Of a stretch of DNA of 64,000 nucleotides, positions 11,658 through 21,928 are shown piece after piece. Below the pieces are notes generated by a model that was not told the origin of the DNA, ran no database searches, and saw only the letters and a program-made list of their open reading frames with translations. Each line of letters begins with the position of its first letter. Within the stretch, counting starts at the first letter, position 1. The position numbers and the translations under genes are program-made. The DNA comes from Sabellastarte sp. h YS-2021 (Eukaryota > Annelida > Polychaeta > Sabellida > Sabellidae), in the NCBI GenBank assembly GCA_964017235.1, contig OZ024928.1, forward strand, positions 88,159,566-88,223,565. Direction: 5' to 3'.

Positions 11658-12150
11658 TTGCAGACAGAAAATAATCTGAACCCAGGATCAGCACCTGCCG
11701 AACAGCCAGCACCTTCACCACAGTCACAGCCACCACCCAGGCGAAGTAAAAAGCCATCAAACCCCTGGGTCATGCTGTGGATCATTCAAAGAGAAAAAAG
11801 AGGATGCTATAGAACCCTCTTGGCTGACTTAATACAGACTGATATCACAGGCTACCAGAATTTTGTCAGGATGCCACCTGCATTTTTTTACTTCATTGAA
11901 GAATGCATACACCATTGCATCAAGAAGTGAGTCACGAATTTTAGGGAGCCTTTAGAAATGGGATTGAAACTGGCAATAACACTGAAACACCTAGCAACAG
12001 GAGAAACCTACAAAACTATTTACATTAAACTAAGTTTTTTTTTAAGTTCAAATTTTCAAACAATCACTCATTCACCCATTACTTTTTGTTTTTGGGGGTT
12101 ATGTTTGATGTGGAATGGTGTAATCCTTCTCTTTTGGGATTTTTGTTAAA
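11658..12150 (+). pseudogene. Harbinger transposase N-terminal fragment (outer element)
   Basis: The frame encodes a proline-rich start and then NPWVMLWIIQREKRGCYRTL, LIQTDITGYQNFVRMPPAFF and, after a stop at ~11928, MGLKLAITLKHLATGETYKT. These match the N-terminal half of the inner transposase (VRPWLLQREERGAYHNIMAD, YGTDIPGFTNYMRMTPEFFE, GEKLALTIRYLATGESYTSL). The catalytic DDE half is absent, so it cannot be active. A TTTGCAG acceptor-like site precedes the similarity. Confidence 0.85.
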
Positions 12151-12287
12151 CATGGAAGGTTCGGGTGTGGGGCAGTGTAATCCTTCTTTTTTGGGCATTT
12201 TTGTTAAACATGGAAGATTCCAGTGGTCCTGAGAAGGACCTATCAATCAGCAATAATCCTGAAAAGGAATTTTTACAGCAGTGATCT

Positions 12288-12482
12288 TTAAAAGGACCAA
12301 TTGTAGGCAAGTGCAGTAGGTCTACTGCTGCTTCTTGGGCTCAGACGACTGCCGGGGGTCTGGATCTGGGCTGGCCGCTGCGAATGCTCTTGCTGCGTGG
12401 TGGTCATTGGAGGAGAGGTGAGCTGTTGATGCATGTCAATTGGTGTTAACAGTTGAGGTGTATCCATCTGTGAGTAGCTCAT
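12288..12482 (-). pseudogene. Glutamine-rich C-terminal tail of the outer MADF protein
   Basis: The short minus frame (QLLTPIDMHQQLTSPPMTTT, then QQEHSQRP) has the Q/P/T-rich composition of the C-terminus of the MADF-like accessory protein. It sits where the tail is expected, separated from the rest at 13650-13948 by the Pearl-like insertion. No domain is recognisable; the assignment relies on position and composition. Confidence 0.45.
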
Positions 12483-12500
12483 GACTTACTTTATATTCCC

Positions 12501-13643
12501 AAAATAGCATCAGAGATGCCCATACCCCACAGTCTGGGGAAATAGTTTTCAATACCAGGCGATATAGAAGTAGTGAAACAGTACAAAGATCAGAACACTT
12601 TCAGAGCAGTGTCAGTTATATAAAGCTCCAAAAATGTTTAAGTAGAGAAAATAACATCTAAGAGAAAGAAAATGTATGTAAAGATGAAGTATTAAAACAA
12701 GACAATTCAATAGCAAGATGACAGCATTAATCAGTAAACTAAAAATTAGGAAGCTGTAAAATTTATTAATTGGAGAATAGCTGTCAATAGAAATAGCAGA
12801 ATTGCGTAAAAATGCATATAATTATCAGTTGCAGCAATCCATATATCTTTGTCACAAAAGAAAGATGTCAGGTGAACACACTTTGGCAGAGCCAAAGTTA
12901 AATGTCACCATGATGCACACATACACCCCCTAATCAATGTCCCTACCAAGTGTCAACCTTCTACACCTTATAGCATCCAAGAAATAGCCCAGACAAGATT
13001 TTAAAACTCATGGTCACTATGACAAAGTCAAAGGTCAAATCAAGGTCACACCATAGGGTTGCACACCTACAACCCCTAACCAATGTCCCTACCAAGTTAT
13101 CAACTTCCTACACCTTATGGTTTCCAAGATATACCCCGGTCAAGATTTTCAAATTCAAGGTCACTGCGCAAGGTCAAAGGTCAAATCAAGGTCATACTAG
13201 TGTTGGGAGAATTAGACGAATGGTTGATTTTTCGTCAGTGACAGTGTACAAAGACGGTCGGTCATTGTCGTTTTGTAATAATCAAATTTTTAGCTTAAAT
13301 CTTACCTTTCCTACTGTGCCTCAATATCCACACATTTGTTTTAAATATTTTAGGCATTATTGCTTAATAAATTGACAGATTTGTCATGAAATTCGACAGT
13401 GTTTACATTGTAGATTCTAAATCATCAACCCTGAAAGTTGGTGGCGAGTACCAACACTAGGTGATACCATGACGTTGCATACCTACATCCCCTAACCAAT
13501 GTCCCTATCAAGTAACAAGTTCCTACACCTTACGGTGTCTGAGATACAGCCCAGACAAACTTTTTCCTACCACCCGAACGACCGCCCATCTTGGCAACAT
13601 GGGTGAAAACAATACCCCGACAGCCCTTAAGGACTGTGGGGTA
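12501..13643. mobile_element. Pearl/Helentron-like element, with hAT MITE inside
   Basis: The left end (AAAATAGCATCAGAGATGCC, then TACCCCACAGTCTGGGGAAA) closely matches the copy starting at ~41786. The right end (CAATACCCCGACAGCCC, an imperfect palindrome, GTGGGGTAAAA) matches the copy ending at 43280. In between are a ~390 bp unique head and ~145 bp repeats carrying AGGTCA half-sites, including AGGTCAAAGGTCA at 13171-13183. No coding capacity. It is inserted in the outer Harbinger. Confidence 0.78.
13198..13459. mobile_element. hAT-type MITE nested in the Pearl-like element
   Basis: A 262 bp segment begins TAGTGTTGG and ends CCAACACTA. It is flanked by GGTCATAC (13190-13197) and GGTGATAC (13460-13467), an 8 bp target-site duplication with one mismatch. 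Removing it restores a continuous GGTCA-repeat unit. The 8 bp duplication and terminal sequence point to the hAT superfamily. Confidence 0.82.
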
Positions 13644-13649
13644 AAAATG

Positions 13650-13948
13650 ATAGAGTCCTCAGATGTTATGTGCATTTTCTTCACCTGTGACAGAGGCTAG
13701 CAATGGTGGGTTGAACTGCTTGGTCAGGCTGATGGGGAAATGTAGCTGTCTTGAGGTGCTGGCTAGTTGCTTGTGAACAACTATGTAAGAAGCCTGCTGT
13801 CCTCTGAGTGCCACTTGGCTCTGGAATCGCCTCGCATGCTGGCATCTGAGTTTTGGGAATATGCAAGACGTATTCCTTGGCAGCTTGTGCTGGTTGCTGT
13901 GGTTGCTGAAAAGTCTGTCGCACATGTGTGGAAGTGGAACTGGAGCTC
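13650..13948 (-). pseudogene. MADF-like accessory protein, middle part (outer Harbinger)
   Basis: The minus frame continues KSSSSTSTHVRQTFQQPQQP and further Q-rich sequence. It is the direct in-frame continuation of the segment ending at 18577, once the inner Harbinger and one TTA duplicate are left out of the reading. It ends at a stop near 13681. Confidence 0.72.
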
Positions 13949-13984
13949 TTATGTGGGTGTTCCACCACACGACTAACGCTCCCA

Positions 13985-14560
13985 ATTAAGGTTTTTGGGG
14001 GGTCGGTTTGAAATATTTGCTTAGTCCCAGACCTTCTGTAAGGGTCGGTTGTCGGTTGGGGCCGTGTGAAAAATCAAACATGTTTGATATTTCTCACGAC
14101 TCAAACCGATTCATATTTCCCGCCATCAACAAAATGTCCAGTCCCAGGCATCCTCAGGCCTCCTCAGACCCAAATTTACACAGTCGTGTGTTGTCCCAGG
14201 CCGCCTGCGACCCTTAGTCCCAGACTTCCGTAGCTTAGTCCCAGGAGGCCGGTTGTTAATCCCAGACTCAAATAAGATGCGTATGAATTTCATGCGCGTG
14301 AAAGTGGGTCGGTTGCATTAGTCCCCGGAAGCCTCAGACCATCTGCGGTGTCCTGGGACCCAAAAATCAAGGTCTGGGACTAAGCCCCGACTAAGGGTAA
14401 CCGACCCTAACCGATCCAAACCGGCCTCCCCAGGACGCCTGGGTCTGCGACGGTCTGAGGATGCCCCAGGAGGCCTGGGACTAACAACCGATTAAGAACC
14501 GACTGTTTTCTGCGCGTCGGAAATTAAAACGAGGCAATGAGCAGGTCTGGGACTTTTTAA
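13985..14560. repeat. GC-rich left subterminal repeats of the inner Harbinger
   Basis: Short motifs such as CTTAGTCCCAG, GGTCGGTT and CCTCAGGC recur in both orientations in this unusually GC-rich stretch. A comparable block lies at 18230-18545. Subterminal motif clusters in Harbinger elements are thought to be transposase or accessory-protein binding sites; that role is inferred here. Confidence 0.65.
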
Positions 14561-14773
14561 GCGACCGCGCACACTTTGTCATTGTTACTGACTGTTTGGC
14601 TACTGCGAGACGTGTGTCACTGATTTGTAGGGGTTTTCAGTTTTTATTTTATATATATTATACTTGAGCTTAAGGCAAATTTCACAGTTAGGAGACACAT
14701 TTCACTATTTTTTTATTATTTTGTCGACTGGATTATCAGGAAAGAGAAAGGAGGGAAGAGAGGAAGGAAAAAG

Positions 14774-15949
14774 ATGGATGACAGGGAGAAGGAAAGTCAA
14801 GCAGAGGAAAGAGCAGAAGTTACAGAGGAGTTGATTGAGAGGAGAGAGGAGGAGGAGATTGAAGAACGTCCAGCTATTGCGGAAGCTGTGGAGCAAGAAG
14901 AAGAGAGGTGTGAAGAAGATGTATAATGCCATTCTTCAGCCAAGAGAGCCAGGGTGTGTGCAACTTTTACAGACAGTCAGGAAATTTCCATTGTGGAATT
15001 TGTAAAGCTGCACTCAGAACTGTATGACAAGGAACATCCACGTTTCCATGACAGGACCAGAAGAGAGGCTCTCTGGGCAGAAATATCTGCAGAACTCAAG
15101 CTCCAGCCCTTTGATGTGAGACGTTGGTTCGAGTCCCAGCGAACCCGTTATGGAAAGCTGTCTAAGCTCTAATCTGGCCAAGCCGCAAGGGAGATGACCA
15201 AGAGACAGTCCTGGGTCTACCAACAGATGGGTTTTCTTAAAACCCACATCAGAAGAAAGGGGGCCAACAGAAGTTCAGGTTTTGAGGCCAGTCAAAATAC
15301 CAGCAGGCAGGATGAATCACGTGGGTCAACTACTGACACAGAACACCTCGAGTCCAGTGCCCTGAGGGAGAGGAGTCAGTCCATCATTACATCAACACCC
15401 GTTTCAAATACAGACTCCAAGATTCTCGAACACTTTGAGCAGATGAGGACACTTATCTCAGGTTTTCTGCATCAGAAGTCAGACAGGCAGCCCTTCTTTG
15501 ACTATGTGGCATCAGAGGCCGAAAAGATGACTCAAGAAGAATTTGAAGAATTAAAGGGCAAGATATTTAGAGACATTGAAACTATTAAGAGTAACCGCAG
15601 ACGTCAGCCATTGCCCAGAAGATCAGCCACTGTTACCACGGAGTCCCAGAGGGTCGGCCTACTGCCAACAACCACTCCACAGGCGTCTAGTTCCACTCAA
15701 GCAGCATCTAGTAGCAGTTTTGTGTACTATACACCAAGCCCCATTGGCTTCAGCAACCCGACATCTGTCCTAACTGTACAGGACGAAGGGAGCAGACACA
15801 ATCTGAGTGGAATCTTAAGCCAGCTACCAGATCTGACATCAACACAGATCGTCGAGCAGCCTCAGCAGCAGCAGCAGCAACTGCAGCAGCAGCTCTTTAC
15901 TATCACCACTTCAGCACCGCCTCAACAGCAGCAGCAGCCTCCTCAGTAG
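14774..15949 (+). pseudogene. Harbinger MADF/Myb-like DNA-binding protein, two in-frame stops
   Basis: Starting at the ATG at 14774, one frame runs to 15949 with TAA stops at 14924-14926 and ~15170. An acidic Glu/Arg-rich N-terminus (50 codons) is followed by a MADF/SANT-like domain: ISIVEFVKLHSELYDKEHP, REALWAEISAELKL and VRRWFESQRTRYGKL. Then come a Ser/Thr linker, an LxxQ-rich part and a poly-Gln C-terminus. In Harbinger elements this second protein binds DNA and brings the transposase to the nucleus and to the transposon ends (family knowledge). The element has no intact copy of this gene unless the stops are bypassed by splicing. Confidence 0.82.
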
Positions 15950-16817
15950 CCATCCAGTCAGGGCGGGTCTTTGACCTGCCAGGCCCTTTTTAGGGCCACC
16001 AATTCTTCCAAAAACAATTATTCAGCTGGAAGTTATTCCCCTCCCAAAACAAAAAAGTTCAGTACAAATACTTATCACAAGAAAAAAAAATTTAAGTCCA
16101 ACACCTACACCACCCCAAACATGAAATAAATAAACCATGGTAACACACATAACAAAAAAGGCCACATAAAAAAAATTTAAAAATAACTCCCAATATGGCC
16201 ATTAATCAGCCCATTTTCAGATTAAAATCCATGGGATAGTTTAAAATCTGTAATTGAAAAGTCCAAAACTTACACCTTCCCTAGAGTTAAAAGGAATTAT
16301 CACATACTTACCAACCCACAAACAGACAAACCCAATACCAAACATAACCCCCAAATAACAAACCCAGTACCAAACCTAACACCCCACTACCAAAAACAAA
16401 CCCAACACCAGTAACCATCAACCAAGAAACACACAAACCCAAAAGTAAATAGAACCCATGCAAACGAACTGACAAACTATTTTGCAAACACAATCCCCCA
16501 TTATTGAAAACAAAACTAGTTCCATGGTTATATTTTCCACATTTCTGTGAATAGAAGTGAAGATTTAAAATTGAAGATTTCCATAAAAACATTTCTGCTA
16601 CAAATAAATTTCCAAGCCATGAACAAAAAAAATTGGTGAAATTAGGATGTGGATTTCAAAATATATAAAAAATTAATTCAATTTAGGATATTATGTGTGA
16701 CATGGGGTTTGTCCGTTTGTAGCAAGCATAGCTGATTAATTGTTTTTGGAATATTTGGTAGTCCTGAAAAGGACTGTTATAGTTAGTCCTGAAAAGGACT
16801 GTTTACTGCAACAGGAC
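15950..16817. other. Intergenic spacer of the inner Harbinger
   Basis: AC-rich, A-rich sequence between the convergent genes. The ORF at 16308-16592 on the minus strand is low-complexity. Near 16760-16800 two GTCCTGAAAAGGACTG hairpin-like words occur; similar words occur at ~12230-12300 in the outer element. Confidence 0.6.
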
Positions 16818-18128
16818 TTATAGTCTGCCATCTTGCCAGGCCACTGCTCCCTCATTATTGAAGTAGTCCTTCAGGTAATCCCTCTGTCTTTTGGCCTCTC
16901 TAGCAGGGTTTCTGTCTTGCCCACCACCAGCAGCACCACCAATCAATCCACAATCACCAGGCACATCATCATCATCATCCTCCCCAGGCTGCTGACCAGC
17001 AGGTTGACCTTGATACTGGCTTCTCAGCATGTTGTGCAGAACCACACAGGTCATGACCACTTCTCTAACTGTTTCTGGGGGTAGTTCAATGGTGGTCCTC
17101 ATCACTCTGAATCTTGAAACCAGGATGCCAAAAGCGTTCTCCACAACTCTCCTGCCCCTTGATATTCTATAGTTGGCAATCCTTTCCTCTCTTGTTAACA
17201 GCCTTCTGCCATAGGGTTTCATGAGCCAGGTCTTCAGGGCAAAGGCATCGTCTGCCAGAATGAAGTAGGGGACATCTCTACCACCCTGTGTTATAGGAGC
17301 TGGGTCAGGGAAGCCTATCCTGCCATCTTCAATCCTCCTCTTCAGCTGAGAGGCATTAAATATCTAGACATCTGAGCAAGATCCAGCTGTACCCACATCC
17401 GCCCATCTGAACTTGTACTGTCCATCTACCAGGGCCAACATCACAATGGAAAAGAACCCCTTGTAGTTGTGGTAGAGGGCTACAGAGTTCTTGGGTTTCT
17501 TCAGGGCCACATGCTTCCCATCCTGGGCTCCCAGGGCATGTGGAACATTCCACCTGATCCTGAATTCCCTTTCCAGTTCTTTCCACTCATCTGGGGTAGT
17601 AGGACATTTGAGGTACTCTCTGGTGAACTCATCCTGGATGGCCCTGCAGACCACTGGTAGAAACTTGGAAATGGTGGATCTTCCAACCCTGAACTGACAG
17701 GATAATGATGTGTATGACTCTCCAGTGGCCAGATATCTGATGGTGAGGGCTAACTTCTCCCCAACGTTTATTGGTGCTCTGTAGTTGGTGGCCTGCCTGG
17801 CTAGATGTGGTTCCAGTCTGGTCTTTATCATTTCAAAGAATTCTGGGGTCATCCTCATGTAGTTGGTGAATCCTGGAATGTCTGTGCCATACAGATCAGC
17901 CATAATGTTGTGGTAGGCCCCCCTCTCCTCTCTCTGCAGTAGCCATGGCCTGACCCACATGTTGTGCCTTCTTCTAGGTCTCTGTATGGGTGCTGGTGGT
18001 GCTGCTGGTGGTGGTGGTGGTTGCTGTGCTTGACGTAAAAAATGGAAATACATGATTATTTGTAACTGAATAAAAACCAAAAAAGCCCTAAGTTGTTGTT
18101 GAATCTGTCTTCCATTAAAAGGTGGCAT
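16818..18128 (-). pseudogene. PIF/Harbinger DDE transposase with a single nonsense codon
   Basis: ATG at 18128; 436 sense codons to the stop at 16818, in one frame broken only by TAG at 17366-17364. N-terminal HTH-like part: EKLALTIRYLATGESYTSLS then RVGRSTISKFLPVVCRAIQ. DDE_Tnp_4 (HARBI1-type) core: GAQDGKHVALKKP (first Asp), WADVGTAGSCSDV (second Asp region), and RGRRVVENAFGILVSRFRVM (Glu). The stop falls directly after GSCSDV, just before IFNASQLKRR. It replaces a position readable as Gln by one C-to-T change; this is inference from context. Length and motif order fit a near full-length transposase. The acidic tail is EDDDDDVPGD. Confidence 0.9.
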
Positions 18129-18229
18129 CCTGCTGTGTTCCTAGAAAAGCAATGATAATTAGATTGCGGATTTTATATATATATATACCCAGAAAATCCA
18201 GCAACTTTGCAAAACAAGAATCGGCGATC

Positions 18230-18545
18230 CTGGTCTGGGGAAGACTGGGGAGGCCTGAGGACGCCGGGACTTAATCGGGTGTTAGTCGGGGCTTAGTCCC
18301 AGGAGGCCTGAGGCGTCCTGGGACCCAGTCGGTATGTGTACGACAGGAACGTGGTTGAAACCGACCAGAAAACTGGCTTAGTCGGTTCTTAGTCCCAGAC
18401 CAGTCGGGGACTGTCTGGGGCCGCCTGAGGCTTCCTGAGGCCGATATGTACTTAATTCCAGACTTCAATACTGACTCAGTATTCCCGCCCATTTTTGTTT
18501 TTTTTCCACCGACTGTCCACGATTAAGGGTCCCAGACAGAATCGG
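18230..18545. repeat. GC-rich right subterminal repeats of the inner Harbinger
   Basis: Repeats of GGCTTAGTCCCAG, GCCTGAGG and GTCCTGGGACC in both orientations, matching the motif set at 13985-14560. GC content is visibly far above the surrounding intron. Confidence 0.65.
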
Positions 18546-18576
18546 GACTTAATCCTTTGGTGGAACAGGGGCATTA

Positions 18577-19626
18577 GAAAGTGTAGGATGCTGGGGATGA
18601 CGGCTCCTTTCCTCTGCCCTGCTCTGGAACTCACTTAAAAGTTTCACAGCCTCGTTTCTGAATGTTTGAAAGTCTCTTTCTTTTAAAGCCTCAACCTCAG
18701 ATGCCAGGTAGTCGCAGAAGGCTGTTCTGGTGGTCTCCTGTCTTGGTCCAAAAAAGTTGACAGCATGGCTTGAACTGTGCAACTTGGTCCATGACTTGCT
18801 GGTCTACTGTCGAATGCTCGGAAACTACACTGAGACTTGCAGTCAATGGCTGTTGTGTGATGTCTGATCGTATGCTCATCTCCATACTATCCATGTCAGT
18901 CAATCCTCTGGAGATGTATGTCATGTCCTGAGGCTGTAGTTGCACTGGCACATCGGGCCGGGGACTTGAAACTTGAAGGTTTGCCGAGTTCCTTCCTTCT
19001 GATGTATGTCTTCAAGAGGTTAAATTTGTCTTGAATCCAGTTCTGCTTCTGTCACTTCCTTGGGAGCCTGGTCGGATCTAGACTGCATGAGTTTTCCGTA
19101 GTGAGTCCTTTGGGATTCGAAACAAGTCTTGCACACTTTCACAGACAGGTTGTGGCTGCTGGCGAACCTCTCCCACAGAAATTCCTTCATGGCCTTGTCC
19201 TTAAAGTGCTCATTGGTCTAAGCGTAGAGCTTCTCATGATCCTTGACAAAGTGCACAATAGCCTCCTCATCTCAGTCTGTTTAATAAATGTTTGTCATAT
19301 GTCCGTTCTTGTGCCTGGATTGTGATTGGCATGTGCTCACCTTTCCTCCAGCCTCTGTTGTCCATTTCACTGTTACTTGTGTCAGTTCTTGGTCTCTTTT
19401 CGGCCACTCCTTCCTCTGAGTGTGACTGTGGAGTTTCTGCCGTCTTGGCTTCCTCCCTCTCCTCCCTCTGTTGTTTCTCTGCCTCCTTCTCTCTCTGTTC
19501 TCTGTCCTCCCTCCTCTGTATATCAGCAGCTGTATCTCCCAACTCAAACTCTGTAGGTGTGTCTGTGGGGACTTCTATCTTCCTCACATTCTTTCTGCCC
19601 TTTTCAGGACCCATCTTATAAATCAA
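18577..19626 (-). pseudogene. MADF-like accessory protein, N-terminal part (outer Harbinger)
   Basis: In several frames on the minus strand: an acidic Glu/Arg-rich N-terminus from ~19626, then a MADF-like domain at ~19270-19090 (EEAIVHFVKDHEKLYA, stop, NEHFKDKAMKEFLWERFASS, CFESQRTHYGKLMQ). A serine-rich linker and FCDYLASEVEALKERDFQTF at ~18710-18650 follow. At least one nonsense codon and frameshifts are present. It is a paralogue of the protein at 14774-15949. The frame runs into the inner Harbinger at 18576 and continues at 13948. Confidence 0.78.
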
Positions 19627-20260
19627 ATAAAAGCAGTGTGTGTAAAAAACAAATGCCTATCAACAAGTCAGCCCAACTTGTATCTCCACACTAAATCCTA
19701 AGTTTATTTGCAAAAACAAAACAAAAGCCTATCTGAATTCTGCCAGGTGTGATCCGTCAGATGCCAAAGACCAAATGATGAATTGCACAAACCGACTCGC
19801 CTTATATAGACAGAGATTGCATAACTGACAAGCCTTAAATTAAGCTGTCCTGTCCTATACACTTCCTAACTTGTCTGTTGCTGTAACCATCTTGTCGGTT
19901 TCTGTTTACAGCTTGTGATGGTGTACTCCCGGCTTGTCTTGCTGAGATGTTACTGATTCTGCGGCTAAAGACTTCCCGTCTTGACAGGAAGCGACCAAGT
20001 CAGGTCAGGGATGACAGGCCAGTTTCGTTTCAGGTACAGTTGGTTGATATCATAAAGTGGTGAGCCAGGTACTGGTGGTGATGACAGCTTGTTCAAGAGT
20101 TGGGAAGGGTTGGTGAAACATCAAACATGTTTGATATTTTGCATATCTAGTGAAACAAGCCAAGAAACTACAACCGATCCTAACTGAATATGTAAACATT
20201 GCTCCGGACCTTTAAAAAACCTATAGTTACCAACAATACGGCCCCATTGGAACACCCCCA

Positions 20261-20286
20261 TTAACAAAACAAGTGACTGAACTTAC
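20261..20286 (-). other. Splice donor of the membrane exon next to the Harbinger end
   Basis: GTAAGT follows the last codon at 20287. The outer Harbinger ends only 26 bp into the intron (20260), so the transposon landed almost at the splice site without destroying it. Confidence 0.7.
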
Positions 20287-20802
20287 CAACATGACACCTG
20301 AAGGACTAGCTTTTGAAGCTGTGTTCTTTTGTTTTCTTCTTTGCTGCAGTTTCTGTTTGATACATTCTTTCAGAGATATTATTTCTTTCCAGAATATCAC
20401 AGTGTCCAAGGTTAGAATTATAACAACCAAATAAACTGGGTAATATATATTGTAGGATTTCAAAAATTCAATTGCGTATTTTGCCAATTTGTTGGCTCCA
20501 TAAAAAGATCCAACACATAGTGAAGGTGCAATGAATAATCCCCATTTTAAATATGTCACTTGAACATCACATCTTTTCTTTGTTGAATATCTCACAATTT
20601 TCAGATATAAAAGTAGAAAAAATATGCCAAGTAAAATGAATACTTGTTCCAGAGGTCCCCAGTCTACATAGCTGCAAATTAGTTCTGAATACGTATATAC
20701 TGCATGCTTCATTGATATAAAATGTGCAGTTCCTTTGTTGAAAAGGTCATTTATGTATTGTCTTTTTGACTCAGTGCTCATTGAAATCCTGACCAGTGAC
20801 AT
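20287..20802 (-). CDS. First coding exon, three-pass membrane segment; joins the ankyrin/SOCS exon
   Basis: ATG at 20802; 172 codons to a consensus donor (TTG followed by GTAAGT, 20286 downward), ending in phase 0. Three hydrophobic segments are predicted at about residues 54-70 (FILLGIFFLLLYLKIV), 87-104 (GLFIAPSLCVGSFYGA) and 119-138 (YYPVYLVVIILTLDTVIFW). A basic, Gln-rich stretch (KQKLQQRRKQKN) follows. The next minus-strand acceptor with an open phase-0 exon is at 10169, where ankyrin repeats start at once. The combined product would be 597 residues: membrane anchor, ankyrin repeats, SOCS box. The link is inferred from phase, strand and absence of other exons; a missed middle exon is possible. 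I do not recognise the membrane domain. Confidence 0.65.
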
Positions 20803-21928
20803 CTTGTCAGTTTATTATCTAGTAGTTTTACAGTTCTTTTGTGATAGAAAAGTTACTGAGATACATCCACACAAGTCACATTATTTCATTCTGTATTTAT
20901 GCAATGTTTACTCCAACATAAACTATTCTACAGTATCTTGGGAAAACTGAAGTAATTTCTTTCTTTAAAGACATGGGTTTACACTGAATCTGAGATCAGA
21001 AAAATTTCCTGAAGAATTGTACACATTGTATACCGATATATCTATTGAATAATATCATTGGTTTATTATAATGCTAAATTACAGATAGTCACAAAACTCT
21101 TTCACTATATTATAAGTAATATATTTCAGAACAAATTCAAAACTTTACAAGTGTATAATGCCTCATATGTACTTCACTGTTTTCAAAGAACTGATATCAC
21201 ACAAACACCAAATATAATGCAAGGCCAGCATTTTCTTTTGTCAATAGTACTGGGTTGACAACAAGATAAACTTCCCCATTGATCTGAAAAATCAAAAATA
21301 CAAGATACTGGTATTTCACAAGGAAATACACTCTACATGAAATGGGGGGGGGGGGGGGGGTCCCAAACATGTAAACACTCACTTGTTCATGTAATGAATG
21401 ACGCATGTAATAATAGTATTCAAAACACATTGATCTATGGCTTAGGATCTGGGTCATGACAAACAGAATACAACTATTGTCAAAAGACCTTAATTATGCT
21501 ATGAATGCTATATTTTTATAGAGAACTGAAATGCATTCCACAAGTTTAACTAAATACTTGTGGATTTATGTATGTAGACCATGGAAAAGGAGTTTAAGGT
21601 CAGAATGATTTCCTTACATATTGAGCTTAAGGTCACCATAAATAGAGTTCCTCCCAAGGAGTATGGCCATCACTGTACTAAATATAAAAGCAACCAATGT
21701 CCTAATTTAGAGTTGGCTGCAAACAAGGTCAGTGTTATTTTCTTAATATCACGAGTTGAAGGTCACAATATACTCAAACTCAAACTATTTATTTGCTGTA
21801 CTCATACATTAAAGTATTTTGCAAATACACCACAAACTAGACTAAATTAACACCTACTTACAGGACTAGAACATAATCGTAAGATCTTAAAATGGCAGGA
21901 GAGAGACTGGCATTGTGATATATTTTTA
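20803..21928. other. Upstream region, no gene seen; G17 run
   Basis: Non-coding sequence upstream of the membrane exon, where the 5' UTR and promoter of that gene should lie; no core promoter element could be fixed. A run of 17 G occurs at 21344-21360. Open frames at 21058-21850 are short and unsupported. Confidence 0.5.
21344..21360 (+). repeat. Poly-G tract, 17 bp
   Basis: Uninterrupted run of 17 G followed by TCCC. Confidence 0.95.

Larger units (their letters stand above)
13952..18573. mobile_element. Inner PIF/Harbinger transposon with both genes
   Basis: Ends are TGTGGGTGTTCCACC at 13952 and its imperfect inverse ending GGAACAGGGGCA at 18573, flanked by identical TTA triplets (13949-13951 and 18574-18576). 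It carries a MADF-like gene (plus, 14774-15949) and a DDE transposase gene (minus, 18128-16818) in convergent order. GC-rich subterminal regions (~13985-14560 and ~18230-18545) contain repeated CTTAGTCCCAG and CCTGAGG words. Orientation is opposite to the outer element. Confidence 0.9.
11168..20260. mobile_element. Outer PIF/Harbinger transposon, interrupted and decayed
   Basis: The left end TGGGGGTGTTCCA at 11168 is mirrored exactly at the right end (TGGAACACCCCCA ending at 20260). Flanking triplets are ATA and TTA, near the Harbinger TWA target. Inside are a transposase fragment on the plus strand at the left and a MADF/Myb-like accessory protein on the minus strand at the right, the two-gene convergent layout of Harbinger. 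It is interrupted by a second Harbinger (13952-18573) and a Pearl-like element (12501-13643). It lies in the intron of the ankyrin/SOCS gene. Confidence 0.8.

Noticed and set aside
14008-14932. Open frames in the GC-rich left part of the inner Harbinger
   Set aside because: Subterminal repeat DNA and the antisense of the Glu-rich MADF N-terminus.
19281-19701. Leu/Ser-rich plus frames and Arg-rich minus frame
   Set aside because: Alternate-frame readings of the Glu/Arg-rich MADF N-terminus of the outer Harbinger.
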